NCBI RefSeq assembly: GCF_039555535.1
Contig: NZ_CP154630.1
Span: forward strand, 4,415,001 to 4,479,000
Length of the DNA: 64,000 nucleotides
Direction of reading: 5' to 3'
Origin: Stenotrophomonas maltophilia
GTDB taxonomy: Bacteria; Pseudomonadota; Gammaproteobacteria; Xanthomonadales; Xanthomonadaceae
This document shows positions 18,114-25,913 of this stretch, piece after piece. The translations under genes and the position numbers were made by a program. A model generated the notes under the pieces. The model saw only the letters and a program-made list of their open reading frames with translations, did not search any database and was not told where the DNA came from. The stretch's first letter is position 1, and the number at the start of each line of letters is the position of its first letter.

Positions 18114-18893
18114 TCAGGTTCCGTCGCTTATCAGGAAAATGGCGTATACGTTTTCGGTGTAGGTGATGGGGCCGGCTTCCACCGACTCGCGCAGGCGGGA
18201 GCCCGTGCTCTCGATGCTGTTCATCGGTGCCTCGGGCGCGGGCGGCGAAGGCGGCGTCACCAGTTCCCCGCTGCTGGGCCAACTGCCCGCCTGGATGCCA
18301 TAGGCGAAGTTCGGCGCCACGTCGGAAATGCTGTACAGACCGCGCAGCTGGGTGCCGTAGGCCTTGGCCAGGCCCTGCGCGGACTGGCGGGTCTGGGCCG
18401 CCGCCTCGCCCTTGAGTTCGCGACGCAGCGCCACTTCACCCGAATACGTCGGAGCCACGCTGCTGACCTGCACGTTCTCATTGGCCTTCAGCGCCCCCAG
18501 CACGTCCTGCATCTGCTGGACGCTGGCGAAGCTGGCGCGCAGTTGGCGTGACACGCGGGTGCCGATGAAGACCTGCCGGTTCTGCTCATAGCGCGTTGCA
18601 GGACCAATCCGCAGGTTGTCCGCGCGCACGCTGCCGTCCACCGCCTTGTGCTGCTTGAACAGTGCCAGCACGCGGGCAACGTTGTCCTGCACGCGGCGGC
18701 GCGCGGCGTCGGCGTCCATGTCGGTCTCTTCGATGTTCAACTGCAGGCCGAACCGGTCCGGCATCACCACGCGGCGCGCCTCGCCCTTCACCAGCAGGTG
18801 CGGCTGCGAGGGAATGGTATTGGCCTGTGCCCACGCAGACGGGGCCACCGTGGCCAGCAGTGACGACCACAGCAATGCGCTCAGCAGCTTCAT
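18114..18893 (-). CDS. Secreted SIMPL-domain (DUF541) protein
   Basis: 259 residues with a signal peptide ([22 protein letters not shown], cleavage near residue 22) and then a SIMPL/DUF541 domain over most of the protein. The family is periplasmic or outer-membrane associated and linked to oxidative stress in E. coli (YggE), with no known enzyme activity. It sits between trpE and trpG, 2 bases from the latter, so it is translated from the trp message although nothing in its sequence suggests a tryptophan function. Confidence 0.85.
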   Translation of the reverse strand: MKLLSALLWSSLLATVAPSAWAQANTIPSQPHLLVKGEARRVVMPDRFGLQLNIEETDMDADAARRRVQDNVARVLALFKQHKAVDGSVRADNLRIGPATRYEQNRQVFIGTRVSRQLRASFASVQQMQDVLGALKANENVQVSSVAPTYSGEVALRRELKGEAAAQTRQSAQGLAKAYGTQLRGLYSISDVAPNFAYGIQAGSWPSSGELVTPPSPPAPEAPMNSIESTGSRLRESVEAGPITYTENVYAIFLISDGT

Positions 18894-18960
18894 GCGGTAC
18901 TCCTTGTCTTGAATGGGAACAGCAGGAGGTGCCGCGGCGCAGGCCACGGCACGGAAAGGC

Positions 18961-20436
18961 TCACAGGCCCTTGGCGGCCTGGGCGACGGCGCGGAACAGC
19001 GCGCGGCCCTTGTTCATCGTCTCGTCCCATTCCTTGTCCGGGTCCGAGTCGTAGACGATGCCGGCACCGGCCTGCACGTACAGGCGGCCATCCTTGATCA
19101 CCGCGGTGCGGATCGCGATCGCGGTATCGGCATCGCCGTGCCAGCCGATGTAGCCGATGCTGCCTGCGTACACATTGCGCTTGATCGGTTCCAGTTCGCG
19201 GATCACTTCCAGCGCGCGGATCTTCGGCGCACCGCTGACCGTACCGGCCGGGAAGGTGGCGCGCAGCACGTCGGCGTAGCTCAGGCCCGGCTGCAGCTGC
19301 CCGGTCACTTCGCTGACGATGTGCATGACGTGGCTGTAGCGTTCGATCACGAACTGCTCGCCCACTTCCACGGTGCCGGCCTTCGAGACGCGACCGGCAT
19401 CGTTGCGGCCGAGGTCGATCAGCATCAGGTGCTCAGCGCGCTCCTTCGGATCGGCCAGCAGCTCGGCTTCCAGCGCCAGGTCCTGCTCGACCGTGGTACC
19501 GCGCGGGCGGGTGCCGGCGATCGGGCGCACGGTGACTTCCCCATCCTGCAGGCGCACCAGGATTTCCGGCGAAGAACCGACCACCTGCAGGTCGCCAACA
19601 TCGAGGAAGTACATATACGGCGACGGATTCAATGCGCGCAGCGCACGGTACACATCCACCGGGCGCGCCTTGAACGGCACGCTCAGGCGCTGGCTCAGCA
19701 CCACCTGGAAGATGTCACCGGCGCGGATGTATTCCTTGCTGCGCTGGACCGCATCGACGAAGCCTTCGCGGGTGAAACCGGAGACGAAATCGGACTCGTC
19801 CAGCACGTCGCTGTTGAGCGGTGCCGGATAGCCCGCACCCGGCGCCCGCAGCTTGGCTGTCAGCGCATCCAGGCGCGCCTGCGCCTGTTCGAAGGCACCG
19901 TCGATACGCGGGTCTGCGTGCACGATCAGGTACAGGCGGCCCTTGAGATTGTCGAACACCGCCAGCTCGTTGGAGTCCAGCAGCAGGATGTCCGGGGTGC
20001 CCAGCTCATCGCGACCGGCCGGCGATGCCAGGCGCGGTTCGATGTAGCCGATGCACTCGAAACCGAACCAGCCGACCAGACCGCCAGTGAAGCCCGGCAG
20101 GCCTTCCAGCTTGGGCACCGAGTGGGCGCTGCGCAGCGCCTCGACTTCGGCGAACGGGTCGGCCACCTCGCGGGTGTCCACCACCTGCCCGTCCTCGCGC
20201 ACGGTCAGCGTGTGGCCGTGGAAGGCGTACACGCGGCGCGCCGGCAGGCCGATGATCGAGTAACGACCAAAGCGCTCGCCGCCTTCGACGGATTCAAACA
20301 GGTAGGTATTGGGGCCGTCGGCGAGCTTCAGATAGACCGAAAGCGGCGTGTCCAGGTCGGACAGCACTTCGCGGACAACGGGAATATGGGTGTGGCCTTC
20401 AGCGGCCTGCAGCTGAAACTGAGCGTGCGAGTTCAA
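18961..20436 (-). CDS. trpE: Anthranilate synthase component I
   Basis: 491 residues. Makes anthranilate from chorismate with TrpG. The feedback-inhibition segment near the N-terminus (LFESVEGGERFGRYSIIG) and the C-terminal chorismate-binding domain (PYMYFLDVGDLQVVGSSPEILVR, RPIAGTRPRG, MLIDLGRNDAGRVS, GTVSGAPKIRALEVI) are intact. The start is a TTG at 20436 with a strong GGAAGGAAA Shine-Dalgarno 7-8 bases upstream; the longer open frame has no such site. The leader holds a tryptophan-rich frame that overlaps this start (separate entry). Confidence 0.96.
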   Translation of the reverse strand: MNSHAQFQLQAAEGHTHIPVVREVLSDLDTPLSVYLKLADGPNTYLFESVEGGERFGRYSIIGLPARRVYAFHGHTLTVREDGQVVDTREVADPFAEVEALRSAHSVPKLEGLPGFTGGLVGWFGFECIGYIEPRLASPAGRDELGTPDILLLDSNELAVFDNLKGRLYLIVHADPRIDGAFEQAQARLDALTAKLRAPGAGYPAPLNSDVLDESDFVSGFTREGFVDAVQRSKEYIRAGDIFQVVLSQRLSVPFKARPVDVYRALRALNPSPYMYFLDVGDLQVVGSSPEILVRLQDGEVTVRPIAGTRPRGTTVEQDLALEAELLADPKERAEHLMLIDLGRNDAGRVSKAGTVEVGEQFVIERYSHVMHIVSEVTGQLQPGLSYADVLRATFPAGTVSGAPKIRALEVIRELEPIKRNVYAGSIGYIGWHGDADTAIAIRTAVIKDGRLYVQAGAGIVYDSDPDKEWDETMNKGRALFRAVAQAAKGL

Positions 20437-20548
20437 GACGACTTTCCTTCCGGGACACAGCGTTATGGGGGCGGACGACGGCAACGGGCCACCATCGCCA
20501 CCAACGGCGTGCGGAAGAAAGGGTATGCGGGGTCGTCAGGCTGGACAC
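20399..20548 (-). promoter_or_regulatory. Tryptophan-rich leader frame and possible SD-sequestering hairpin of trpE
   Basis: A frame open on the minus strand from a GTG at 20548 to a stop at 20399-20401 contains Trp-Trp-Arg-Trp-Trp, encoded by TGGTGGCGATGGTGG (20489-20503), 50-65 bases before the trpE start. It continues 38 bases into trpE in another frame. CTTTCTTCCG (20512-20521), just 5' of the Trp codons, can pair over 10 bases, with one bulged base, with CGGAAGGAAAG (20442-20452), which contains the trpE Shine-Dalgarno. There is no T-run for ordinary attenuation. The start codon of the leader frame is uncertain; the GTG has no spaced Shine-Dalgarno, and a weak promoter (TACAGT about 20560) would make it almost leaderless. 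Confidence 0.5.
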
Positions 20549-20655
20549 CCCTTGACTGTATCGCAGGATAGGCGGGAGGGGAACCCTGGGAAACTGAACC
20601 ACGGCAAGCACGGGGCCGGTGATGGGGGCTGTGGCGGCTACCGGCGCGGGAACCA

Positions 20656-20743
20656 GTAGAGTCGACTGTTAGTCGACTTGCGCGCGAAGCGCGGGGTTTT
20701 ACGTCGTCGGAACGAAAAGCAGTCGACTAACAGTCGACTCTAC
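20656..20743. repeat. 88-base GTAG/GTCGAC repeat, copy 1
   Basis: Arms GTAGAGTCGACTGTTAGTCGACT (20656-20678) and its exact inverse (20721-20743) flank a 42-base centre containing GCGCGAAGCGCGGGG. Two other 88-base copies lie at 24752-24839 and 47022-47109. The right arm forms the 3' end of the lipid kinase gene. The rest of the gap to trpE (20437-20655) holds the trpE leader. Confidence 0.92.
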
Positions 20744-21677
20744 CCCCCTGCCCGGCCAGCAACGGGCAACCGGCGGGCAGATGCATGCGCACCCGGCCCG
20801 CCACGCAGTCGATGCGGAACCGCTGGGCCTGCACCGGCTCGCCATCCAGATTGAGAGTCAACGAGCGCTGCGATTCGATCTGCAGCCACGGCAGCCGCGC
20901 GCGCGTGGCCAGCTGTTCCAGCGCCGCCTGGGTGCCGGACTTCAGCATCTGGCCAAGGGTGGCGGTGACTTCGCCTTCCAGCTCCGGAAGCACCGTCACA
21001 TCCAGCAGCCCATCATCGATCAGTGCCTGCGGGCACAGCTGCTGGCCGCCACCGGCCTGGCGACCGTTGCCGATGCCCAGGGCGATGAAGTCGCCTTCCC
21101 AAGCGAAGTCCGGCCCCGACAGGCGTGCGTTGATCGACTCGATGCGGCCGAGCTTGGCGATGCCGGTGATCACATAGGCCAGCCCGCCCAGCATCTTTTT
21201 CAGGCCGGCGTCGGTCTCCACGGTGACCTGCGTGCCGAAGCCACCGCTGGCGAGATTGGCGCACCACCACGGCGTGCCATCGGCGTCCACGCGCAGCAGA
21301 TCGATGGCACGCGGCGCGGTCTGCCCGATCAACGCGAAGGCCTCCTTCGGTTCGGTGGGAATGCCGGCGGCGGTGGCGAAATCGTTGGCGGTGCCCATCG
21401 GGATCAGGGCCAGCGAGGGCAGCGCATCGGCCGGTTCCTCGCGATGCGCCAGTGTTTCCGCGACCGCGCTGAGCGTGCCATCGCCACCAGCAGCAACGAT
21501 CACATCCACGCCGTGATCAATCGCCTCGGCCACATAGCGTTCGGCGTCGCCGTCCTCCCAGGTCACCCGTACTTCCAGCTGCACACCCTGCCCGCGCCAG
21601 TGGCCAACGGCCTCACGCAGGTCATCGTTGCCCGCGGATTTACCGTTGAGGATCAGGCGCCAGCGCGGGGTGGTCAT
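20727..21677 (-). CDS. YegS/DAGK-family lipid kinase
   Basis: 316 residues with the diacylglycerol-kinase catalytic fold: GGDGTLS (about residues 67-73), the GTANDFA loop (about 95-101) and a C-terminal beta-rich domain with LDGEPVQA. This matches YegS-like kinases that phosphorylate phosphatidylglycerol or related lipids. The ATG at 21677 is preferred over one 12 codons upstream. The last five residues (GRVDC) and the TAG stop are read from the 88-base GTAG repeat, so the native C-terminus has probably been replaced. The gene stands alone between two intergenic regions. Confidence 0.9.
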   Translation of the reverse strand: MTTPRWRLILNGKSAGNDDLREAVGHWRGQGVQLEVRVTWEDGDAERYVAEAIDHGVDVIVAAGGDGTLSAVAETLAHREEPADALPSLALIPMGTANDFATAAGIPTEPKEAFALIGQTAPRAIDLLRVDADGTPWWCANLASGGFGTQVTVETDAGLKKMLGGLAYVITGIAKLGRIESINARLSGPDFAWEGDFIALGIGNGRQAGGGQQLCPQALIDDGLLDVTVLPELEGEVTATLGQMLKSGTQAALEQLATRARLPWLQIESQRSLTLNLDGEPVQAQRFRIDCVAGRVRMHLPAGCPLLAGQGGRVDC

Positions 21678-21753
21678 GCGATGCTTCCAGAGTGGGGCCG
21701 CACAGGCTATCAATCACGCGTTCGCGGCCAGTGAACGCCACCGCCTGGAAGCA

Positions 21754-21779
21754 GTAGATCCACGCCAGGCGTGGATGAT
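21754..21779. repeat. Single GTAGATCCACGCC-type repeat
   Basis: GTAGATCCACGCC-A-GGCGTGGATGAT folds as a 9-10 base stem. It starts with GTAG and resembles other such monomers at about 31.97, 38.96 and 46.5 kb. It lies 75 bases upstream of the lipid kinase start, in the 328-base gap that also holds a candidate small RNA. Confidence 0.75.
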
Positions 21780-21865
21780 GGTGAAAGGGAGCCGACGCGG
21801 TGCCACAACCGCCATGTCATGCAGATGTCATTGCCGGCCCGGAGAATGGAAGGCCATAGCAGGGA

Positions 21866-21938
21866 CGACGGATGGAGGCAGGATCAGCCTCCCACGCATG
21901 CAGCGAGGCCACGCCAGTGATTGGCGTGGCTTTTTTTT
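21866..21938 (+). ncRNA. Candidate small RNA ending in a strong terminator
   Basis: In a gap flanked only by minus-strand genes, a plus-strand terminator stands out: GCCACGCCA-GTGAT-TGGCGTGGC (21908-21930) followed by eight T. Upstream is a second hairpin, GGAGGC..GCCTCC (about 21874-21892), ending in a C-rich single strand. A weak promoter (TTGCCG about 21830, CATAGC about 21854) would give a transcript of about 73 bases. No open frame uses this strand. I do not recognise a known family. Confidence 0.45.
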
Positions 21939-21953
21939 CGAGGTCCGCAGGGA

Positions 21954-21973
21954 GTGCGAACCAAGGTTCGCAC
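21954..21973. repeat. GTGCGAACC..GGTTCGCAC palindrome
   Basis: A 9-base perfect stem with a two-base centre (GTGCGAACC-AA-GGTTCGCAC), followed by CCACCGGG. It is one of the GTGCCAACC-type repeats of the window and lies between the candidate small RNA terminator and the acetyltransferase stop. Confidence 0.75.
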
Positions 21974-22005
21974 CCACCGGGTTAGGTTGGCCCCAACCAC
22001 ACACC

Positions 22006-22497
22006 TCACCCGTTGGCGAAATCGTGCAGCGCCTGGCCCTGCAACCGGTACACGGTCCACTCGTCCTGCGGCTTCGCACCGGCGGCGGTGTAGAACTCGA
22101 TGGCCGGGGTATTCCAGTCCAGCACCGACCATTCAAAGCGACCGCAGCCCTCGGCCACGGACTGGCGCGCGATGTACTTCAGCAGTGCCTTGCCGGCACC
22201 AGCGCCGCGCTTTTCCTGGCTGACGTAGAGGTCTTCCAGGTAGATGCCCTTGCGGCCCAGCCAGGTGGAGTAGTTGTAGAAATACACGGCATAGCCGATG
22301 GCCTCGCCGTCGGCTTCGCAGATCAACGCGCGTGCGGTCGCATCGGCGCCGAACAGGCTTTCGGCAATACCGATCTCGTCGGTCTGCACCGAATGCTCGG
22401 CCTTCTCGTAGATGGCCAGCTCGCGGATGAAATGCAGGATCAGGCCAGCGTCGGCCGCGGTGGCCGGACGGATGTTCAACACGGCCACCGTGCTCAT
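22006..22497 (-). CDS. GNAT-family N-acetyltransferase
   Basis: 163 residues with a full GNAT core. The acetyl-CoA loop is KRGAGAGKALLKYIA (about residues 96-110), and the preceding YFYNYSTWLGRKGIYLEDLYV is typical of the spermidine/diamine acetyltransferase (SSAT-like) branch, so a small amine is a likely acceptor. That is inference. It starts 3 bases after the rpe stop and is probably translated from the same message. Confidence 0.88.
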   Translation of the reverse strand: MSTVAVLNIRPATAADAGLILHFIRELAIYEKAEHSVQTDEIGIAESLFGADATARALICEADGEAIGYAVYFYNYSTWLGRKGIYLEDLYVSQEKRGAGAGKALLKYIARQSVAEGCGRFEWSVLDWNTPAIEFYTAAGAKPQDEWTVYRLQGQALHDFANG

Positions 22498-22500
22498 GGT

Positions 22501-23178
22501 TCAGCCCCTTGCCGCAGCGACGTTCGCGCGCATCTGCGCGATCACGTCCTGATAGCTGGTCCTGGCGTTGAAGATGGCCGAACCGGCAACGAAGGTGTCG
22601 GCGCCGGCGGCAGCGATCTCGCCGATGTTGTCGGCCTTCACGCCGCCGTCGATCTCCAGGCGGATGTCCTTGCCGCTGGCGTCGATCATCTTGCGCACCA
22701 CGCGCAGCTTGTCCAGCGCCGAGGGGATGAAGGCCTGGCCGCCGAAGCCCGGGTTGACCGACATCAGCAGCACCAGGTCCAGGTCATCCAGCACCCAGTC
22801 GAGGATGTCCACCGGCGTGGCCGGATTGAGCACGATGCCCGGCTTGCAGCCCAGCGAGCGGATCAGCTGGATGGTGCGGTGCACGTGGCGGCTCGCCTCC
22901 GGGTGGAAGCTGATGTAGGTGGCACCGGCCTCGGCGAAATCCGGGATGATGCGGTCCACCGGCTCGACCATCAGGTGCACGTCGATCGGCGCGGTGACGC
23001 CGTGCTTGCGCAGGGCCTGGCAGACCATCGGGCCGATGGTCAGGTTCGGCACGTAGTGGTTGTCCATCACGTCGAAGTGGACCCAGTCGGCGCCGGCGGC
23101 GAGGACGTTGTCGACTTCCTCGCCGAGGCGGGCGAAGTTGGCGGACAGGATGGACGGGGCGATGAGGCAGTTGGACAT
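22501..23178 (-). CDS. rpe: Ribulose-phosphate 3-epimerase
   Basis: 225 residues. A TIM-barrel enzyme that interconverts ribulose 5-phosphate and xylulose 5-phosphate in the pentose phosphate pathway. Catalytic and metal residues are in family segments: [37 protein letters not shown] and [11 protein letters not shown], with the phosphate loop GSAIF. It starts 57 bases after the J-domain gene. Confidence 0.97.
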   Translation of the reverse strand: MSNCLIAPSILSANFARLGEEVDNVLAAGADWVHFDVMDNHYVPNLTIGPMVCQALRKHGVTAPIDVHLMVEPVDRIIPDFAEAGATYISFHPEASRHVHRTIQLIRSLGCKPGIVLNPATPVDILDWVLDDLDLVLLMSVNPGFGGQAFIPSALDKLRVVRKMIDASGKDIRLEIDGGVKADNIGEIAAAGADTFVAGSAIFNARTSYQDVIAQMRANVAAARG

Positions 23179-23235
23179 GGCCGGGGCCTTCGGAACGGGG
23201 AAAAGGTTCTCCCACCCGCAGGCGGGACTCTGGAA

Positions 23236-23565
23236 TCAGCGCTTGCGCAGGGTCTTGATGCGGTCGTAGGCGGCGTTGATGCGCCGCGACTTCTGCTCGG
23301 CCTGCTGCTGCAGCTCGGGGGCGGCGCCGCCCAGTTTGTCGGGGTGGTACTGGGAAATCAGCTTGCGGTAGGCGCGCTCGACCTCGGCATCAGTGGCCTC
23401 GGAGGTCAGCCCCAGCTCCCGGTACGGGTTCTCCTTGTTCAGGCGGAACCAGTCCGAGTCAAAGGCGTGGCCGATCAACAGGCCAACCACCGCGCCAAAC
23501 AGCGGATTGGGCCGGAACAGCAGGGCGCCGGCGATGAATCCGAGCAGTTTTCCGTACCAGCGCAT
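23236..23565 (-). CDS. Membrane-anchored J-domain protein
   Basis: 109 residues: a hydrophobic N-terminal segment (about residues 6-33) and then a J-domain with the HPD motif in ISQYHPDKL. It should stimulate a DnaK-type chaperone at the membrane, like a short DjlA lacking the TerB-like middle domain. The ATG at 23565 has a GGAG 5 bases upstream; the in-frame ATG at 23601 would add 12 residues. It lies divergent to purC, 141 bases apart. Confidence 0.87.
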   Translation of the reverse strand: MRWYGKLLGFIAGALLFRPNPLFGAVVGLLIGHAFDSDWFRLNKENPYRELGLTSEATDAEVERAYRKLISQYHPDKLGGAAPELQQQAEQKSRRINAAYDRIKTLRKR

Positions 23566-23706
23566 GGCGCTCCGGGGGCGGCCGACGAAATGGATGCTCA
23601 TTTTACGTCACAGCGGGCCCGGACGGCTTTACACTAGGCCGCCCGCTGGTCAGCGGGCCCGCCGGGTCCGTTGGGCAGCCGTATCGACAACGCCCCAGGA
23701 GTGCCC

Positions 23707-24633
23707 GTGCCAACCACGCTGTTGCAATCCGATCTCCCCGGCCTGCCCTTGCGCCATCGCGGCAAGGTGCGTGATGTGTTCGATATCCCGCGCGAGCGGC
23801 TGCCCGCAGGGACCCCGCCGGGCGACTACCTGTTGATGGTCGCCACCGATCGCCTGTCGGCGTTCGACGTGGTGCTGCCCGACCCGATTCCGGGCAAGGG
23901 CGAGATGCTCTGCCAGGTGTCCAACTTCTGGTTCGCCAAGACCGCGCACCTGATGCCCAACCACCTGACCGGCATCGACGTGGCCAGCGTTCTGCCCGAA
24001 GGCGTGGACCCGGCCCTGTACGCCAAGCGTGCGGTGGTCACCCGCAAGCTGAAGCCGGTGCCGGTGGAAGCGATCGCCCGCGGCTACCTGATCGGCAGCG
24101 GCTGGAAGGACTACCAGCGCACCGGCAAGGTCAGCGGTATCGACCTGCCCGACGGCCTGCGCCAGGCCGAGCAGCTGCCGGAGCCGATCTTCACCCCCTC
24201 GACCAAGGCCGCCGTCGGCGACCATGACGAGAACATCGATTTCGATGCGATGGTGAAGCAAGTCGGTGCCGACCTGGCCGAGCGCGTGCGCGACGCCACC
24301 CTGCGCATCTACAAGTTCGCCGCCGACTACGCGCGCGAGCGCGGCATCATCCTGGCCGATACCAAGTTCGAGTTCGGTACCGACGCCGATGGCCGCCTGT
24401 ACATCATGGACGAGATGCTGACGCCGGATTCCTCGCGTTACTGGCCGGCCGACGAGTACGAAGTGGGCACCAGCCCGCCGAGCTACGACAAGCAGTTCGT
24501 GCGCGATTACCTGGAGACGCTGGACTGGGGCAAGACCGCCCCGGGCCCGACCATCCCGGCCGAGATCATCGAGCGCACCCGCGCCAAGTACGCCGAGGCG
24601 CTGCAGCGCCTGGCCGGGATCAGCGTCGACTGA
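23707..24633 (+). CDS. purC: Phosphoribosylaminoimidazole-succinocarboxamide synthase
   Basis: 308 residues, the long form of SAICAR synthase found in xanthomonads. Catalyses the ATP-dependent joining of CAIR and aspartate in purine synthesis. Family signatures are seen: [36 protein letters not shown], and LADTKFEFG with [13 protein letters not shown]. The GTG at 23707 is chosen because CAGGAG lies 5 bases before it; a GTG at 23701 and an ATG at 23671 are also in frame. A GC-rich hairpin follows the stop. Confidence 0.95.
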   Translation: MPTTLLQSDLPGLPLRHRGKVRDVFDIPRERLPAGTPPGDYLLMVATDRLSAFDVVLPDPIPGKGEMLCQVSNFWFAKTAHLMPNHLTGIDVASVLPEGVDPALYAKRAVVTRKLKPVPVEAIARGYLIGSGWKDYQRTGKVSGIDLPDGLRQAEQLPEPIFTPSTKAAVGDHDENIDFDAMVKQVGADLAERVRDATLRIYKFAADYARERGIILADTKFEFGTDADGRLYIMDEMLTPDSSRYWPADEYEVGTSPPSYDKQFVRDYLETLDWGKTAPGPTIPAEIIERTRAKYAEALQRLAGISVD

Positions 24634-24641
24634 TCCGCCTG

Positions 24642-24670
24642 CGCCCCCGGCCGGAAAGGCTGGGGGCGTT
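24642..24670 (+). terminator. Possible terminator of purC
   Basis: CGCCCCCGGCC and GGCTGGGGGCG pair over 11 positions (one mismatch) around GGAAA, about 10 bases after the stop. Only two T follow, so it is a weak intrinsic terminator at best. Confidence 0.5.
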
Positions 24671-24751
24671 CTGAAGGCGCGGCCGCCGACGGGGTGCATC
24701 GGCTGGGATGCGTTCGACTGGGATGAAATCGGCCGCGATACGGTCGACTGG

Positions 24752-24839
24752 GTAGAGTCGACTGTTAGTCGACTATCGCGCGCAGCGCGGGGATTTTCGC
24801 CGTCGAAACGAAGAGCAGTCGACTAACAGTCGACTCTAC
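24752..24839. repeat. 88-base GTAG/GTCGAC repeat, copy 2
   Basis: Same arms and length as the copy at 20656-20743, with centre GCGCGCAGCGCGGGGATTTTCGCCGTCG split as two shorter blocks. It is preceded by degenerate GGTCGACTGGG and GTTCGACTGGG units (about 24713-24750) that look like decayed arms. Confidence 0.92.
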
Positions 24840-24844
24840 CCGGT

Positions 24845-25011
24845 CGGTCCCGCCCCATCGGTCCCGCCCCATCGGTCCCGCCCCATCGGTCCCGCCCCAT
24901 CGGCCCCGCCCCATCGGCCCCGCCCCATCGGCCCCGCCCCATCGGCCCCGCCCCATCGGCCCCGCCCGGTCGGCCCCGCCCGGTCGGCCCCACCCATCGG
25001 CCCCACCCCGT
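24845..25011. repeat. 14-base tandem repeat, about 12 units
   Basis: Units run from 24845 to 25011: four CGGTCCCGCCCCAT, four CGGCCCCGCCCCAT, two CGGCCCCGCCCGGT, one 13-base and one further variant. Groups of identical neighbours show recent duplication, as in a variable-number minisatellite. It fills much of the 461-base gap between purC and the Mpo1-like gene; 25012-25094 holds decayed units and the next promoter area. Confidence 0.95.
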
Positions 25012-25094
25012 CGGTTCGACTCGGTGCGCCCCACCCCGTCGCTCACCATTCGCCGCCCCTCACCGCCTGGCCCCGGCGGGAGTATGCTGGCCGC

Positions 25095-25580
25095 ATGCAG
25101 ACCTCCACCGAGCTTGCGCGGCCGATCGACCGCTATTTCGCCAGCTACTCCGACGACCACCGCAATGTGATCAACCAGCGCATCCATGTGGTGGCAGTAC
25201 CGGCGATCCTGTGGTCGGTGGTGGCCCTGCTGTGGTGCCTGCCGCCGCTGATCACCTGGTTCCAGTACGGCATCTGGTCGGCGTTCGCGATGTTCAGCGC
25301 CTGGTGCTTCTACAACAAGCTGTCGCGCCCGCTGGGCATCGGCATGCTCATCCAGTTCTTCGTGTTCGGTTGCCTGTGCCGCCTGCTGGAAGCAGAAATC
25401 GGCCTGCAGGCCCTGCGCTGGCTGGCGGTAGGCGTGTTCGTGGTGGCCTGGATCGCACAGTTCATCGGCCACAAGTTCGAGGGCCGCAAGCCCAGCTTCC
25501 TGACCGACCTGACCTACCTGCTGATCGGCCCGGCGTGGGTGATGGCCAAGTTCTACCGCAAGCTCGACTGGCGCTACTGA
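25095..25580 (+). CDS. Mpo1/DUF962-family membrane protein
   Basis: 161 residues with four membrane helices. The conserved N-terminal YFASYSDDHRNVINQRIHVVAVP and the C-terminal IAQFIGHKFEGRKPSFLTDLTYLLIGP contain the paired histidines of the Mpo1 family. Yeast Mpo1 is an iron-dependent dioxygenase that alpha-oxidises 2-hydroxy fatty acids; whether bacterial members do the same is not settled. GGGAG lies about 13 bases upstream of the ATG. It is a single gene between repeat DNA and the Mrp operon. Confidence 0.9.
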   Translation: MQTSTELARPIDRYFASYSDDHRNVINQRIHVVAVPAILWSVVALLWCLPPLITWFQYGIWSAFAMFSAWCFYNKLSRPLGIGMLIQFFVFGCLCRLLEAEIGLQALRWLAVGVFVVAWIAQFIGHKFEGRKPSFLTDLTYLLIGPAWVMAKFYRKLDWRY

Positions 25581-25913
25581 CACGCCGGCAGCCGACAACG
25601 ACCGTCGTTTCCTGAACGGGCAGATCCCGTCACCCTCACTCCACGGCGGCCCTGCCAGCCTGCGCCGGTGACCCGCTCCCCACTTCCCGCCCGTCGACGG
25701 CAGCCCCTGTGCGACAGGGCCTGCCGTCTCCCTGCGTGGGCGTAGGGTGATCCCCGAGGGCAGCCAGCGAGGGACCGCAGGAACGTGATGCTGCGCCGCA
25801 GAAAAAATGAATCAGCGGACGTTACATGCAATTGATCGCTGTTCGATGGGTTTCGGCGACATTTCGCAGCCTGTTATCCTCCCTGACCTGCTCGTGAATC
25901 ATGGATTCCCTGC
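25581..25913. other. 333-base gap before the Mrp operon
   Basis: No gene is visible. A hairpin GACGGCAG..CTGCCGTC with an inner CCCTGT/ACAGGG stem lies at about 25695-25727 without a T-run. A -10-like TATCCT (25875-25880), extended to TGTTATCCT, lies about 35 bases before the mrpA start, with only a weak -35 match. The segment 25580-25800 may be the 3' region of the preceding gene. I see no recognisable riboswitch. Confidence 0.5.

Noticed and set aside
20437-20560. Classical transcription attenuator of trpE
   Set aside because: No GC-rich hairpin followed by a T-run is present in the leader, so a terminator-type attenuator is not supported; the translational variant is kept as a finding.
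24845-25011. CRISPR-like array
   Set aside because: The units are contiguous 14-base repeats without unique spacers, and there are no cas genes.
24765-25598. Minus-strand open frame with Gly/Arg/Asp repeats across the tandem repeat
   Set aside because: It is only the translation of the 14-base repeats plus the antisense of the Mpo1-like gene.
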